From NCBI GenBank assembly GCA_951812775.1, contig OX638326.1, forward strand, positions 3,235,391 through 3,299,390: a stretch of DNA of 64,000 nt. Reading direction: 5' to 3'. This stretch comes from an uncultured Alphaproteobacteria bacterium. Lineage in GTDB: Bacteria > Pseudomonadota > Alphaproteobacteria > MPNO01 > UBA2964. Shown piece after piece: positions 1 to 8,829 of this stretch. The position numbers were made by a program, and so were the translations under genes. The number at the start of each line of letters is the position of its first letter. Position 1 is the stretch's first letter. The notes beneath the pieces are model-generated. The model saw nothing but the letters and a program-made list of their open reading frames with translations. It was not told the DNA's origin and did no database searches.

Positions 1-78
1 GAAACCATGCAAATTCGTTGGTATCATTTCGACAATATTGGCCGCGACGCTCTCAAAGCCTCTGGCATTGAAAGCTGA
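1..78 (+). CDS. C-terminal end of an unidentified protein (partial)
   Basis: Frame 1 is open from the first base and ends at a TGA at 76-78, giving 25 residues that finish in ALKASGIES. The codon use resembles the following gene, and the 32-base gap to it fits an operon. The piece is too short to assign a family. It could be a chance open frame, but the next gene starts just after its stop. Confidence 0.45.
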   Translation, partial: ETMQIRWYHFDNIGRDALKASGIES

Positions 79-110
79 CCCAGTTTCATTTTCTGACGGA
101 GTAACAATAA

Positions 111-728
111 ATGACCGACACCAAGGATTTTCCGCCTGACGTTCTGCTCGAAAGCCGTTCGCGCGTGGCGCTGCCCAACCGCGATGCCCTGGATGAGGCC
201 GCCCGCGCGGTCTATGACGCGCATGTTCATATCGACCCCGCCGCTGGCAAGTCGCTCGCCGGGCTCTATGGGCCGGGGGGAATTCGGCTGCATTCCAAAA
301 AGCTGTCGGGCCTGTCCTCCCCGGCGGCGCATTATCTGCGCCATGGCGCGGACTATACCGAACAGGAACGCGAGGTCGCGATCCTCACCACGGCGCGGGA
401 ATATGATTCACAATTTGAATGGTGCGCCCATGAGCGCGAAGGGCAGCGCGTTGGCTTGCCGATGGAAACCATCGATGTTATCCGCCACCGCCGCCCGACG
501 GATGGGCTGCCGGAAACCCATGCCGTGCTGATCGAAATGGGCCGCCAGCTGTTCCAGACCAAGAAGCTCGACTCCGTCACCTATGCCCGCGCCACCAAAG
601 CCTTCGAGATCCCGACCCTCGTCGATCTCATCTCGCTGATGGGGGCCTATTCCTCGACCGCGATCTTGCTGGCGGCATTTGATGTGCAACTGCCGGAAGG
701 TGCGGATCCCGCGCTGCCAGTGGATTAA
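111..728 (+). CDS. Carboxymuconolactone decarboxylase (CMD/AhpD-like) family protein
   Basis: This 205-residue soluble protein has the all-helical CMD fold. The core segment at about residues 80-125 (EREVAILTTAREYDSQFEWC, then AHEREGQRVGL) matches the family pattern in which an arginine/glutamate pair precedes an E-W-x-x-H motif. The CxxC pair of true AhpD proteins is absent; only one cysteine lies near the motif. An AhpD-type peroxidase reductase role is therefore unlikely, and a gamma-carboxymuconolactone decarboxylase-like or related role fits better. The start follows a purine-rich stretch at 98-108. The exact substrate is unknown. Confidence 0.85.
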   Translation: MTDTKDFPPDVLLESRSRVALPNRDALDEAARAVYDAHVHIDPAAGKSLAGLYGPGGIRLHSKKLSGLSSPAAHYLRHGADYTEQEREVAILTTAREYDSQFEWCAHEREGQRVGLPMETIDVIRHRRPTDGLPETHAVLIEMGRQLFQTKKLDSVTYARATKAFEIPTLVDLISLMGAYSSTAILLAAFDVQLPEGADPALPVD

Positions 729-749
729 GCGGGATTAGTTCACCGGGGC

Positions 750-1630
750 GTGATATCGAGTTCGCTTATGTGGGGCGGATTTATCGATTTAATAGCTAAA
801 ATTCCGCCGTCCTTTTGGGGCGTGCTTGTAGGTGCTGTTTTTCCGCTGATTGGAATTTATTTTACCAATCGGCACAACGCTAGAATGCAGGGTCGCCAGT
901 TCAAAGAACAGCGCAAGTTAAACAAAAAGGATGTCGAAATTTCCTTGAAAAAGGAGATTTTTCTGTCAGCGATAGAAGCCGTTTCTACGGGGACTAAGAC
1001 TTTGGCCGGGTTGAGCGACATCAACCGTAGTTACGATGATTGCATGTCCGAGTTTTTAACGAAAGCACCTGCTATAACGAAGGTGTATGTGGTTGCAACC
1101 CAGGAAACACTTGAGGGAATTGCGAAGATAGAAGCTTTCATTTCCAGTGCAATAATAGATCTTACATCCGAAAGAATGCAACTTGAGATCATATCTGGTC
1201 AGACAAATCGCTCTCAAAAATTGATGGAAGATACAGGCAAAGGACGTGAGCTAGTATTGAAAAAAATGGAAGATTTTAACGAAAAGCGCTCTACGGACCA
1301 AATCAGATTGGAAGCTCTGGAAAAGGAATTCGCGTATCTTCTCAAGAAAATAAAGACCATCAAAAGAAACTTGGAGAACTATCTAGCAATTTAGCTACAA
1401 AGAATCTCGAAGTGGCTGCTTTATGTGCGCGAAAATCGTTTGAATTGAATATGTCACTTACTCCGGTACTTGTCTCGATGAGAAAAGAATTGGGTTTGCC
1501 GATTGAAGAAACGGTTCTGTTAGATTTGATGCCAAATCTTGATGAAACAACCGATCAAGTTAATAAATTCATGTCCGATGTAAATGACCAAATTAAAGAA
1601 GAGCTTACCGATAGCTCCGAAGAAGGGTAG
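750..1630 (+). pseudogene. Membrane-anchored coiled-coil protein of unknown function, frameshifted
   Basis: The first part (to 1394) has one N-terminal membrane segment (PPSFWGVLVGAVFPLIGIYF) followed by a long charged coiled coil. Its frame stops at 1392-1394. The -1 frame continues without a break as coiled coil (KKLGELSSNLATKNLEVAAL) and ends at 1630 with an acidic tail. Adding one A to the run at 1362-1365 joins the two parts into one protein of about 290 residues, so I read this as a single gene with a one-base deletion. Start is GTG 750 or ATG 768. Base composition is clearly AT-richer than the flanks, which suggests an acquired segment. No family is recognised. Confidence 0.6.
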
Positions 1631-1699
1631 ATTTCGTTTTTACTGAGCTAAGTGTCCACCCCCGGTAGCAGCGCCGCTAATTTAGTTTTCAATAAGTGG

Positions 1700-1738
1700 T
1701 AAAAATACCATAAACTGTGGATGGGTACGGTATTTTTA
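1700..1738. repeat. 10-bp inverted repeat upstream of hypothetical gene
   Basis: The arms TAAAAATACC (1700-1709) and GGTATTTTTA (1729-1738) are perfect inverted copies separated by 19 bases. They lie just upstream of the 1777/1786 start. The element could be an operator or an RNA hairpin. No regulator can be named. Confidence 0.5.
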
Positions 1739-1776
1739 TGTATAGGAGTTTGTTCCTGTTTTGTTCTCATGGTATC

Positions 1777-2100
1777 ATGCTGGTCATGGACCAGAACTTG
1801 GAAGAATCCCAGAAAGAATTAACGCCGTCACGGCGTGAGGGAGATGATCGCACGGCAGCGATCCGGCAGGAGCTGGCGGCGGCAAACCTGATTGAGGCGG
1901 AACGCGAGGTGCTGCTGTTCAACATCCGCTATGCGCTGGCGCAGAACTTCCAGCACCGCCCCACCAGACGCCAGCATTATGTCGAGGATGATTTCACCGG
2001 CTGGGCCAAACAGGTGCTGGCCCATATGGAACTCACCGGCGTGCGGTTTTTTAAGAACAAGGTGACGGGCAACCGGCATTTTCGGCCGGATCGGTTTTGA
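1777..2100 (+). CDS. Hypothetical protein, small helical
   Basis: The frame is open from 1717, but the N-terminal extension reads poorly. ATG 1777 or ATG 1786 (MDQNLEESQKEL) are better starts, giving about 104-107 residues. The protein is charged and helical, with a C-terminal part rich in aromatic and basic residues (VRFFKNKVTGNRHF). There are no cysteines or membrane segments. It overlaps the open frame of the next gene at 2097-2100, which suggests co-transcription. I do not recognise a family. Confidence 0.5.
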   Translation: MLVMDQNLEESQKELTPSRREGDDRTAAIRQELAAANLIEAEREVLLFNIRYALAQNFQHRPTRRQHYVEDDFTGWAKQVLAHMELTGVRFFKNKVTGNRHFRPDRF

Positions 2101-2177
2101 TTCGCGATTACGAAGACTTTCCTGATAGGGTTGTGATACTCTCCTCGCGGACACAAAACGTAAGGGATAAGCGGGTT

Positions 2178-3056
2178 ATGAAGCGACTTGTTGTTCTTAG
2201 TCTTTACGAGCTAGGAGAGGTTATTGCGGACCTCAGTAATAGAATTCATTCGACGACAATTACTTTGGGAGATATTTACGTGCCTCTGACGAAAGTGGAA
2301 CGGTCACTTTCGGAGTTTGTGCGTAGCCAATCGGCTTTTGGTCTGTCGTTGGATGTTGCCGAGAACCTTCGAGTTACTGTTTCGGGCATGATACAAAAGA
2401 CTTTCTATGTCGACGAAAGCAGAGAGAACTTTAAGGAAGGTCTCGACTTTTCCGATGAAATTCCCAGGTGGTATTTCTTTGAGGTCACCAATCGAATAGA
2501 TAAATTTAAGCACGTATTTGCCGCGGAGTGCGGGCGGAGCGAAATTTATTCTGTTGAGCAGAAGATGGGGTATGATATCTCCTCGCTTCTGCATGATGCG
2601 GAGAAAAATATCCATGCGGATATTCGCCATTTAATATCGGATAACGCATTAACAGAGGTAAGGGACGCAGGTCGTTGTTTCGCATTGGAGAACTATACTG
2701 CGAGTGGGTTTCATATTTTGCGAGCGTTAGAGGTGGTAATGGGGGATTACTACAAAAAGGTAGGTGGTGAAGATAAGGAGTTTCGCAGTTGGTTCGATTA
2801 CACTAAAGAATTTGAAAAACTTGTAGACACGCGAGAGGGGCGACAATCAGAATTTCCATCACCTAAAGTCGTTTCGATGTTGGATCGGATGCGACAACTG
2901 GATAGAAATCCATTAATGCATCCAAGAGACTCCTTGGATGAGATGGCGGCAGACACCTTATTTAAATTGGGTGTCGTGACAATTACCGAGCTTGCTAAAG
3001 ACATGCGAGAGATGACAGGGCAATTGGAATTGGTGCCGGAGGCCGAAATCTCTTAA
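2178..3056 (+). CDS. HEPN-like domain protein (candidate RNase)
   Basis: ATG 2178 follows a purine-rich stretch (GGATAAGCGGG) and begins MKRLVVLSLYELGEVIADL. A TTG at 2097 would add 27 residues. The protein has 292 residues. The C-terminal half contains ASGFHILRALEVVMGDYY and then RNPLMHPRDSLDEM. In the latter, R-N-P-L-M-H fits the Rx4-6H motif that is catalytic in many HEPN ribonucleases. The helical layout before the motif also resembles the RALE helix of DUF4145-type HEPN proteins. The N-terminal half is helical and unassigned. It sits in an AT-richer patch of hypothetical genes. HEPN proteins are common in toxin and phage-defence systems, but no partner nucleotidyltransferase is present, so a defence role is inference. 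Confidence 0.6.
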   Translation: MKRLVVLSLYELGEVIADLSNRIHSTTITLGDIYVPLTKVERSLSEFVRSQSAFGLSLDVAENLRVTVSGMIQKTFYVDESRENFKEGLDFSDEIPRWYFFEVTNRIDKFKHVFAAECGRSEIYSVEQKMGYDISSLLHDAEKNIHADIRHLISDNALTEVRDAGRCFALENYTASGFHILRALEVVMGDYYKKVGGEDKEFRSWFDYTKEFEKLVDTREGRQSEFPSPKVVSMLDRMRQLDRNPLMHPRDSLDEMAADTLFKLGVVTITELAKDMREMTGQLELVPEAEIS

Positions 3057-3181
3057 AACTGGAGACGAGAAACGCGAACAAGAAGCGCAAGAGTGAGGGC
3101 TTAATACGCTGCGTAAGCTGCGAAGGGAAAAAACCGTTATGGACGAATCCCCAAGTCGTGATTCACTATTCAAATATAGAA

Positions 3182-3209
3182 GGGGCGGCGAACCGAAGTC
3201 CACCGCCCC
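3182..3209 (-). terminator. GC-rich stem-loop downstream of the small basic protein gene
   Basis: GGGGCGG (3182-3188) and CCGCCCC (3203-3209) form a 7-bp perfect stem with a 14-base loop. It lies 35 bases past the stop of the minus-strand gene at 3244-3366, in the expected place for its terminator, but the T-tract on that strand is weak. The rest of 3057-3243 shows nothing I can support. Confidence 0.4.
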
Positions 3210-3243
3210 AGACCTGAGCAAGTAGATCAACTGCTAGGGAGAA

Positions 3244-3366
3244 CTACTTGCCCTTCTTACGGTTGGTCTTGATGGTCTCAACAACGTGAGTATCTTTACG
3301 TCGTTGGGCCGTCTTGACCGTCGTAAAGCGCCCGGTTTTGGCGCTACGACCGATTTTGTTTGCCAT
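3244..3366 (-). CDS. Small basic protein of 40 residues
   Basis: ATG at 3366 is preceded on the minus strand by a strong ribosome binding site (GGAGGTG at 6-8 bases). The frame ends with TAG at 3246-3244. The product starts MANKIGRSAKTGRF and is rich in Lys, Arg and Thr, ending KTNRKKGK. I recall short uncharacterised bacterial proteins with a similar GRSAKTGRF-type start, but no function is known to me. The ribosome binding site, clean reading and downstream hairpin support a real gene. A nucleic-acid-binding role is only a guess from charge. Confidence 0.6.
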   Translation of the reverse strand: MANKIGRSAKTGRFTTVKTAQRRKDTHVVETIKTNRKKGK

Positions 3367-3505
3367 GCTTCAACACCTCCTTCCCGGAGCTAGTTGCTCC
3401 TCTGTGTAAGCAACATCACGGAATGGTGGTTTTCAGCAGCTCCCAAAACAGCCGCAAGCTAAAATTATCGGGCGAATCGGTTAGGAAAGTCGACTCATAT
3501 TCGAG

Positions 3506-4437
3506 TCAACCAATCGAGATAAAGTTATCGTTTTCTACGCACATTGTGTAGGTGTCGGTGTTGTAATCCCTGGTCAGGTCGGCGCGCTCGCAGTCATTCT
3601 TTTTGCCCCTGCCATATTCGTCATCGAGGCCAAAGGCATGGCCGACCTCGTGCTCATGGGTGTTGTCATCGGTCATGGTGGAGAAGTTAAAGAGCTGCAG
3701 CGGGTTGGATTTGTACATCTGGTTAAAGCCATGCGGCAGGAACTTGGTGGCAAAGCGGATCGTCAGGTGATCGCGTTTGCGGAGCTGCTTTTTCACCGCG
3801 CCGAACTTGTGGTCATTATGGCCCTTCATCCACAGGCGGAGTTTAAAGACGCCGGGGATGGTCCAGTACTTCTCGGCGATGCGCACGAAGTTGCTGTACA
3901 CCCAGAGCGCAGCGGTTTGGTCTTGATCAGCTTGCCGGCGGCGTTTTTCCAATAGAGCGTCATATTGGTCTTTACCCGACAGCCAAATTTTGGGGTGCCG
4001 CTTTTGCCGTACTGATATTCGATTTTACCGAGGCTGATATGCTTGTTGCGTTTGTCACGCTTGTAGAGCGGCTTGCCGTCATATTTCTTTTTCTTGCCGC
4101 GGATCACCTTGGTCTTGAGGGTCTGCTTGCGCAGCAGCTTTTTGCCCTTGTTGTTTTTCTTGCTGCCGGTTGCCGCCAAAACATAAATGCCGTTGGTATC
4201 CCGCGTCCGGTTGCATTGCAGGATCACCTTGTTCCAGGTCGCATTGCCGACATAGGAGCTGAGTTTGGGCGACTGGTTCTTATAGGTGCGGTCGGAAAAC
4301 AGCGACTGGCCATAGGCATAATCGCGTTCGGTTGCCTTGCTGGTCTTGAGATTGCGGCCGCTGATACAGATACCCGCCTGCACGGTCGTTGAGAAAAAAG
4401 CCGCGCCAATAGCGATAAGTACAATCTTCCTGATCAT
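3506..4437 (-). pseudogene. Secreted zinc metalloprotease (HExxHxxGxxD), frameshifted
   Basis: The gene starts at ATG 4437 with a clear signal peptide (MIRKIVLIAIGAAFFSTTVQA). About 150 residues later the frame must shift: reading from LIKTK into TAALWVYSNF restores a continuous protein of about 310 residues. The shift needs one extra A at the 3-base run 3916-3918. The second part has HEVGHAFGLDDEY, a metzincin-like zinc site (HExxHxxGxxD), near the C-terminus, plus NDCERADLTRDYNTDTYTMC. It would be a periplasmic or exported peptidase. As assembled, the product is cut before the catalytic site. It could be a true pseudogene or an assembly indel. Confidence 0.7.
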
Positions 4438-4688
4438 CAGAACCTCCCCGATTTGTGCCCCGTATGATGGTTAATCTGGCACAAATTGTGCCAATCAGGG
4501 AACGACAAATTTGGGGCAGGTGCCTAGTATATGTCCTCCCGGATATCCCCCAGCTAGACTCTCTGGCGTCCTTGTGGCACATAACGGCTGCCCGATTTGG
4601 CGGGCCGGGCACATGATGTGCCCTTGGAAATTTCCTTTATTCTAGGCGGTTAGAGGTTCCCTTGGCAGTGTGCGCATTTTCCCGGTTT

Positions 4689-4979
4689 ATGAAGTTTCTG
4701 ATTGTGCTGGTCGTGCTGGTGGCCGGCGCGGTTGGCGCGACCTGGGTGCGTTATGAGAGCTTTGACCCCTGTGCCTGGATGCATCAGGACATGGTCGAAG
4801 AGTCCAGCCTGCCAGCGCTGATCGTCACGGCCCGGATCAAGGCGGCGTTTTTGCTGGATGGGGTGACCGAGCCGACGCCCAAGCAATGTCTTTATGCCTG
4901 GTGGAAACACCGGTTTGAGGGCGCCAAGGCTTCCGGCAACAGTGATGCCGATAAAAAGGACAAGTCCGACAAGAAATAG
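4689..4979 (+). CDS. Small single-pass membrane or exported protein
   Basis: ATG 4689 starts MKFLIVLVVLVAGAVGATWV, a signal anchor or uncleaved signal peptide; a TTG at 4662 would add 9 residues. The 96-residue product has two cysteines (DPCAW, KQCLY) that could form a disulfide, and a lysine/aspartate-rich tail. No family is recognised. The gap to the next gene is 96 bases. Confidence 0.6.
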   Translation: MKFLIVLVVLVAGAVGATWVRYESFDPCAWMHQDMVEESSLPALIVTARIKAAFLLDGVTEPTPKQCLYAWWKHRFEGAKASGNSDADKKDKSDKK

Positions 4980-5075
4980 GTCTGTCCGGTTTCTGGCCCG
5001 GCGGTGGTAGACCCGTCCATATCTCGCGCTACAATGATCCCATAATAAGTCCACAACCACAGCTGGGAGGCTTCA

Positions 5076-6266
5076 GTGGCGGATAATTTTCTGCGCAATA
5101 AACCGGTTGCCATCATTGCCTATGGCGAGGTTCAGAATCAGCGGCGTTCGGGCAAGCGGCCCTATGAATTCGCTGCCGAAGTCATGGGACAGATACTGGA
5201 AAAAACCGGGCTGAAGAATTCCGATATCGACGGGCTGGCGACCCACATGCCGACGGCCGAGGCCGGCAACACGTTTTATACCAACACCATGGTCGATAAT
5301 CTCGGGCTGCAGCCAAGCTGGTTACAACTCACCGATATCGGCGGTTGTTCCCCGGCAGGTAATGTGGCGCGGGCGGCGGCGGCCATCGTCACCGGCCAGT
5401 GCGAGATGGCGCTCTGTGTTGCGGCGGACAGTACCGGCACCACGGGCGTTGGCCATCGTCGTCTCGGCGGCTATCGGCAGGAGTTTATGGAGCCGATCGG
5501 GTTTCAGGGACCGCCGGTCGCCTTTGGCCTGCTGAGCCATGCCTATGATCAGAAATATGGGCTTAATCTGGAAGCGCTCGGCCATCTGGCGGTAACGCAA
5601 CGCAATGGCGCGCTGGTCAATGACAATGCGATTGAGCAATTCCGCAAACCGATCACCGTGCAGGATTATATGGACTCCCGGGTCATCGCCGAACCGATCC
5701 GGTTGCTCGATTGTGTGATGCGCTGTGATGGCGGCAACGGGCTGCTGATCACCAGCACAGAACGCGCCAAGGCGATGGGGCTGGATAATCTGGTGTATCC
5801 CACCGCCTATTCCGAGATCACTAATTTTGAACCGGATGATCCCAATCCAGATGTGACCGAAACGGGCTTTGCCACGGTCGGTCCGGATGTATTCGCCAAG
5901 GCGGGCATGTCGACTGATGACATTGATATGTTCCACCCCTACGACGATTTCCTGATCGCCATGATGTTGCAGATGGAACAGATCGGTTTCTGTGGCCGGG
6001 GCGAGGGCGCCGATTTTATCCTTGGCACGGATATGTCGCCGACCGGTTCGCTGCCGTTGAATACCGGTGGCGGGCAGATTTCAGCGGGACAGCCGGGTCT
6101 CGGTGGTGGTGGCGTGAATCTGACCGAAGCCATCCGTCAGCTGATGGGCGAGGCCACCGGCCGTCAGGTCGAGAAGGCAAAGAATGCGCTGGTCACCGGT
6201 ATTGGCGTGATCCCCTATTTCCGCAACTGGGGCAGCAGCAACTGTCTAATCCTGGAGGGCTCGTAA
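5076..6266 (+). CDS. Thiolase family protein (SCP-x/lipid-transfer type)
   Basis: This 396-residue protein starts at GTG 5076 after GGGAGG. It carries the nucleophile loop DIGGCSPAGN with Cys91, and the C-terminal glycine-rich loop SAGQPGLGGGG. In usual thiolases the latter loop reads GHP; here the histidine is glutamine, so classic Claisen chemistry may be altered. It is followed after one base by a DUF35 OB-fold protein, the standard partner of this thiolase branch. Such pairs act on acyl-CoA side chains, in sterol-like or other substrates, by thiolytic or retro-aldol cleavage. The substrate here is unknown. Confidence 0.85.
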   Translation: MADNFLRNKPVAIIAYGEVQNQRRSGKRPYEFAAEVMGQILEKTGLKNSDIDGLATHMPTAEAGNTFYTNTMVDNLGLQPSWLQLTDIGGCSPAGNVARAAAAIVTGQCEMALCVAADSTGTTGVGHRRLGGYRQEFMEPIGFQGPPVAFGLLSHAYDQKYGLNLEALGHLAVTQRNGALVNDNAIEQFRKPITVQDYMDSRVIAEPIRLLDCVMRCDGGNGLLITSTERAKAMGLDNLVYPTAYSEITNFEPDDPNPDVTETGFATVGPDVFAKAGMSTDDIDMFHPYDDFLIAMMLQMEQIGFCGRGEGADFILGTDMSPTGSLPLNTGGGQISAGQPGLGGGGVNLTEAIRQLMGEATGRQVEKAKNALVTGIGVIPYFRNWGSSNCLILEGS

Positions 6267-6267
6267 A

Positions 6268-6687
6268 ATGGCAGACGATAAACCAAATCCGCCGCCACCC
6301 GTGCCGGAGCCGACATTGGTCAGCCAGCCGATGTGGGATGCCGCAAAGGAAGGCAAGCTGGCACTGCAGGTCGATCCCGCTTCCGGCAAGGCGCAGTTCT
6401 GGCCCCGTCCGGTGAATGTGCAAACCGGCCAGGCGGATTACGAATGGCGTGAGGTGTCGGGCAAAGGCACATTATCGGCCTGGACCAAAGTGCATGTTCC
6501 GGCGCCCGGGTTTGCTGATCGCGTGCCCTATATACTCGGCGCTGTTGATCTTGCGGACGGCGGGCGCATTGTGGCCCAGCTGGTCAATGTCGAGGATGAC
6601 GCGCTGACACCCGGCATGGCCGTCAAGGTTGGCTGGGAAAAGCGGTCGGACGATATCAGCGTCTATCAGTTTGAACCTGACAGCTGA
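6268..6687 (+). CDS. DUF35 OB-fold protein, thiolase partner
   Basis: The 139-residue product matches DUF35 proteins, which normally have an N-terminal rubredoxin-like zinc ribbon and a C-terminal OB fold. The OB part is visible (GKGTLSAWTKVHVP, then PYILGAVDLADGGRIVAQL). The ribbon cysteines are missing: where CxxCG and CxxC are expected it reads ASGKAQFWPRPV and TGQADYEW. It probably forms a complex with the adjacent thiolase. The proline-rich N-terminus is unusual. Confidence 0.8.
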   Translation: MADDKPNPPPPVPEPTLVSQPMWDAAKEGKLALQVDPASGKAQFWPRPVNVQTGQADYEWREVSGKGTLSAWTKVHVPAPGFADRVPYILGAVDLADGGRIVAQLVNVEDDALTPGMAVKVGWEKRSDDISVYQFEPDS

Positions 6688-6760
6688 CAGTTATTTACGA
6701 TGCGTTCTGGCAGGCGCATACTTGTGTTTCCAGATGAGCTTTTAAACCGGGAGGTTTGAT

Positions 6761-7861
6761 ATGTTCGGATTAACCGGCGATGGCGCGCTGCCCAGTACCT
6801 TGCCCAATGCAGGACGGCAACCTGCAGCCCCGGGCATGATGTGTCCCGATGCAGCGGGGTGGTATGCCCAGGATATGGCGAAGCTGTCAAATCAGTGGAT
6901 TTATACTCTGTCGCAGCGCCAGATTGGCGAGCTGATGGACAAGGTCGCCGTGCTTGAGCGCGAGGGCATTGATATCAAGGATATTACCCGCGAGCTGTTT
7001 TCGTTATCCAATACCGGCCCGGCGCTGGAGGATGTCTATCACCAGCTAACCGAAGGACGTGGCTTCGTGCTCATTCGCGGATTGCCGGTACAGGAAATGT
7101 CGACCTGGCAGGCCGGTGCGGCTTTCTTTGGTATGGGAACCTATCTCGGGAGGGCCGTCTCACAAAATCCGATGGGGCATTTGCTGGGCCATGTCAAAAA
7201 TCTTGGCAAAGATTATGACGACCCGATGGTCCGCGGCTATCAGACGGCGGCACGGATGAATTTTCACAGCGATCAGTGCGACTATGTCGGGCTGATGTGT
7301 ATGCATCCGGCGAAAAGCGGTGGCGAAAGCCTCGTTGCCAGCTCGATCACGGTCTATAACGAAATGCAGAAACGGCGGCCGGATCTGGCAGCGGCATTAT
7401 GCGAGGTTTTTTATTTTACCAAGCATGGCGAGGTAAAGGAGGGCGAAGACCCGTTCTACTGCATGCCGATTTTTGCCTTTCAGGATGGTTATCTCTCAAT
7501 CCGTGCTGGTGGCGCGCATGTTCGCAAGGCACAACTATTGCCCGGCGTGCCACAATTTACCGAGACCGATATCGAAGCACTGGATATGTTTCAGACGCTG
7601 GCTAATGAGTTGTATATGCCAATGGAATTCGAAGTCGGAGATATCCAGTTTCTGCATAATCATGTGATGCTGCATACCCGCGAAGAGTTTATCGATTTTG
7701 ACGAGCCAGAGAAAAAACGTCACCTGATGCGTCTGTGGCTGACCGATCCGGAAGGCCGCCCAACACCGCCGGGGTTCCGCGAAAATATCAGCGGGATCGA
7801 AGTCGAGGGAACGGTGCATAGCGCGCCGCTTGATATGGTCGAAGGGGCCGGGGCGGACTGA
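6761..7861 (+). CDS. TauD/TfdA-family 2-oxoglutarate Fe(II) dioxygenase
   Basis: The 366-residue protein starts at ATG 6761 after GGGAGGTTTGAT. The iron-binding HxD is in NFHSDQCDYVGL (about residue 168), the distal histidine in FLHNHVMLHTREEF (about 300), and the 2OG-binding arginine in HLMRLWLTDPEGRP. The family hydroxylates small organic acids, sulfonates and phenoxy compounds. The gene lies between the thiolase pair and an EamA exporter, which suggests a peripheral catabolic or detoxifying step. The substrate is unknown. Confidence 0.88.
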   Translation: MFGLTGDGALPSTLPNAGRQPAAPGMMCPDAAGWYAQDMAKLSNQWIYTLSQRQIGELMDKVAVLEREGIDIKDITRELFSLSNTGPALEDVYHQLTEGRGFVLIRGLPVQEMSTWQAGAAFFGMGTYLGRAVSQNPMGHLLGHVKNLGKDYDDPMVRGYQTAARMNFHSDQCDYVGLMCMHPAKSGGESLVASSITVYNEMQKRRPDLAAALCEVFYFTKHGEVKEGEDPFYCMPIFAFQDGYLSIRAGGAHVRKAQLLPGVPQFTETDIEALDMFQTLANELYMPMEFEVGDIQFLHNHVMLHTREEFIDFDEPEKKRHLMRLWLTDPEGRPTPPGFRENISGIEVEGTVHSAPLDMVEGAGAD

Positions 7862-7890
7862 GCCGCGCAGAATAACCTGAAAGCTGTTTT

Positions 7891-8820
7891 ATGAATTCAT
7901 CGCCTGGCGAAACTGGTCGCGATACAAGACGCGCTGTCTCGGGCTACGCTCTGCTGACAGCAGGCATTCTGTTCTGGGCGGGAAATGCCGTCGTCGGTCG
8001 GGCCGCGGCGGGCGCGGATATTCCACCGCTAACGCTCAATTTCTTTCGGTGGTCCATTGCACTGGTATTTTTTCTGGCAATCTTTGGGCGTTCGACCTGG
8101 GCGCAACGGCATCTGCTTTGGGAACATCGAAAGTTCATTGTGATCTATTCGATCCTGACCATCGTCGGATTCAACTGCACTTTTTATATCGCGCTGCAAA
8201 AGACCACGGTTCTACAGGCGTCGCTAATTCAGTCCATTTTGCCGGTTCTTGTTCTCCTGCTGGCGCTGGTCGTGCTCAAGTCAAGAATCACCGGCCAACA
8301 ATGGTGGGGCGTGGTTTTTTCGATTGGCGGCGCCTTTCTCATTATTATCCGTGGTGACTGGGAGGTGATAAAATCTCTCCGGGTGCAGGACGGTGATATT
8401 TGGGCGCTGGTGGCGGTTTTTCTCTGGGCGCTGCAGGCCTTTCTGATGCGCTACAAGCCGCCGACCATCGACATCATACCGTTTATGACGGCTCTAGCCG
8501 CCGTTGGCGTCACGATTATGCTGCCGATGTATTGGTGGGAATATACCACCATCAAACCGACGCCATTTACGCAGGAAAGCCTGATGCTGTTTCTGTATCT
8601 CGGTATCTTTGCAGGGTTTCTCGGCACCACGTGCTGGAATGAAGGGACCTACCGTACCGGGCCAGCGCAGGCCGGATATTTCGGCAATCTCTATCCGGTA
8701 TTTGCCGGCGGGTTGGCGATCCTTTTGTTAGGGGAGTCTCTGCAGTGGTATCATATGCTTGGTGCAGGCCTCGTCGTTGCAGGCATCTGGCTCGCGATTT
8801 TTCATAAATCGACAAAGTGA
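7891..8820 (+). CDS. EamA-family (DMT) transporter
   Basis: The 309-residue protein has about ten hydrophobic segments in two repeats, as in drug/metabolite transporters. Typical signatures are GILFWAGNAVVGRA and LNFFRWSIALVFF near the start, and YPVFAGGLAILLLGESL near the end. It sits in the inner membrane and probably exports a metabolite. The next gene, a CoxL protein, begins 10 bases later, so the two are likely co-transcribed. Confidence 0.88.
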   Translation: MNSSPGETGRDTRRAVSGYALLTAGILFWAGNAVVGRAAAGADIPPLTLNFFRWSIALVFFLAIFGRSTWAQRHLLWEHRKFIVIYSILTIVGFNCTFYIALQKTTVLQASLIQSILPVLVLLLALVVLKSRITGQQWWGVVFSIGGAFLIIIRGDWEVIKSLRVQDGDIWALVAVFLWALQAFLMRYKPPTIDIIPFMTALAAVGVTIMLPMYWWEYTTIKPTPFTQESLMLFLYLGIFAGFLGTTCWNEGTYRTGPAQAGYFGNLYPVFAGGLAILLLGESLQWYHMLGAGLVVAGIWLAIFHKSTK

Positions 8821-8829
8821 CGGACGGAG

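Noticed and set aside
3139..3225. 28-codon ORF MDESPSRDSLFKYR...
   Set aside because: It has no convincing ribosome binding site and overlaps the hairpin at 3182-3209; not enough support.
3638..4392. Two plus-strand ORFs opposite the metalloprotease
   Set aside because: They mirror the protease gene, whose signal peptide and zinc motif are clear on the minus strand.
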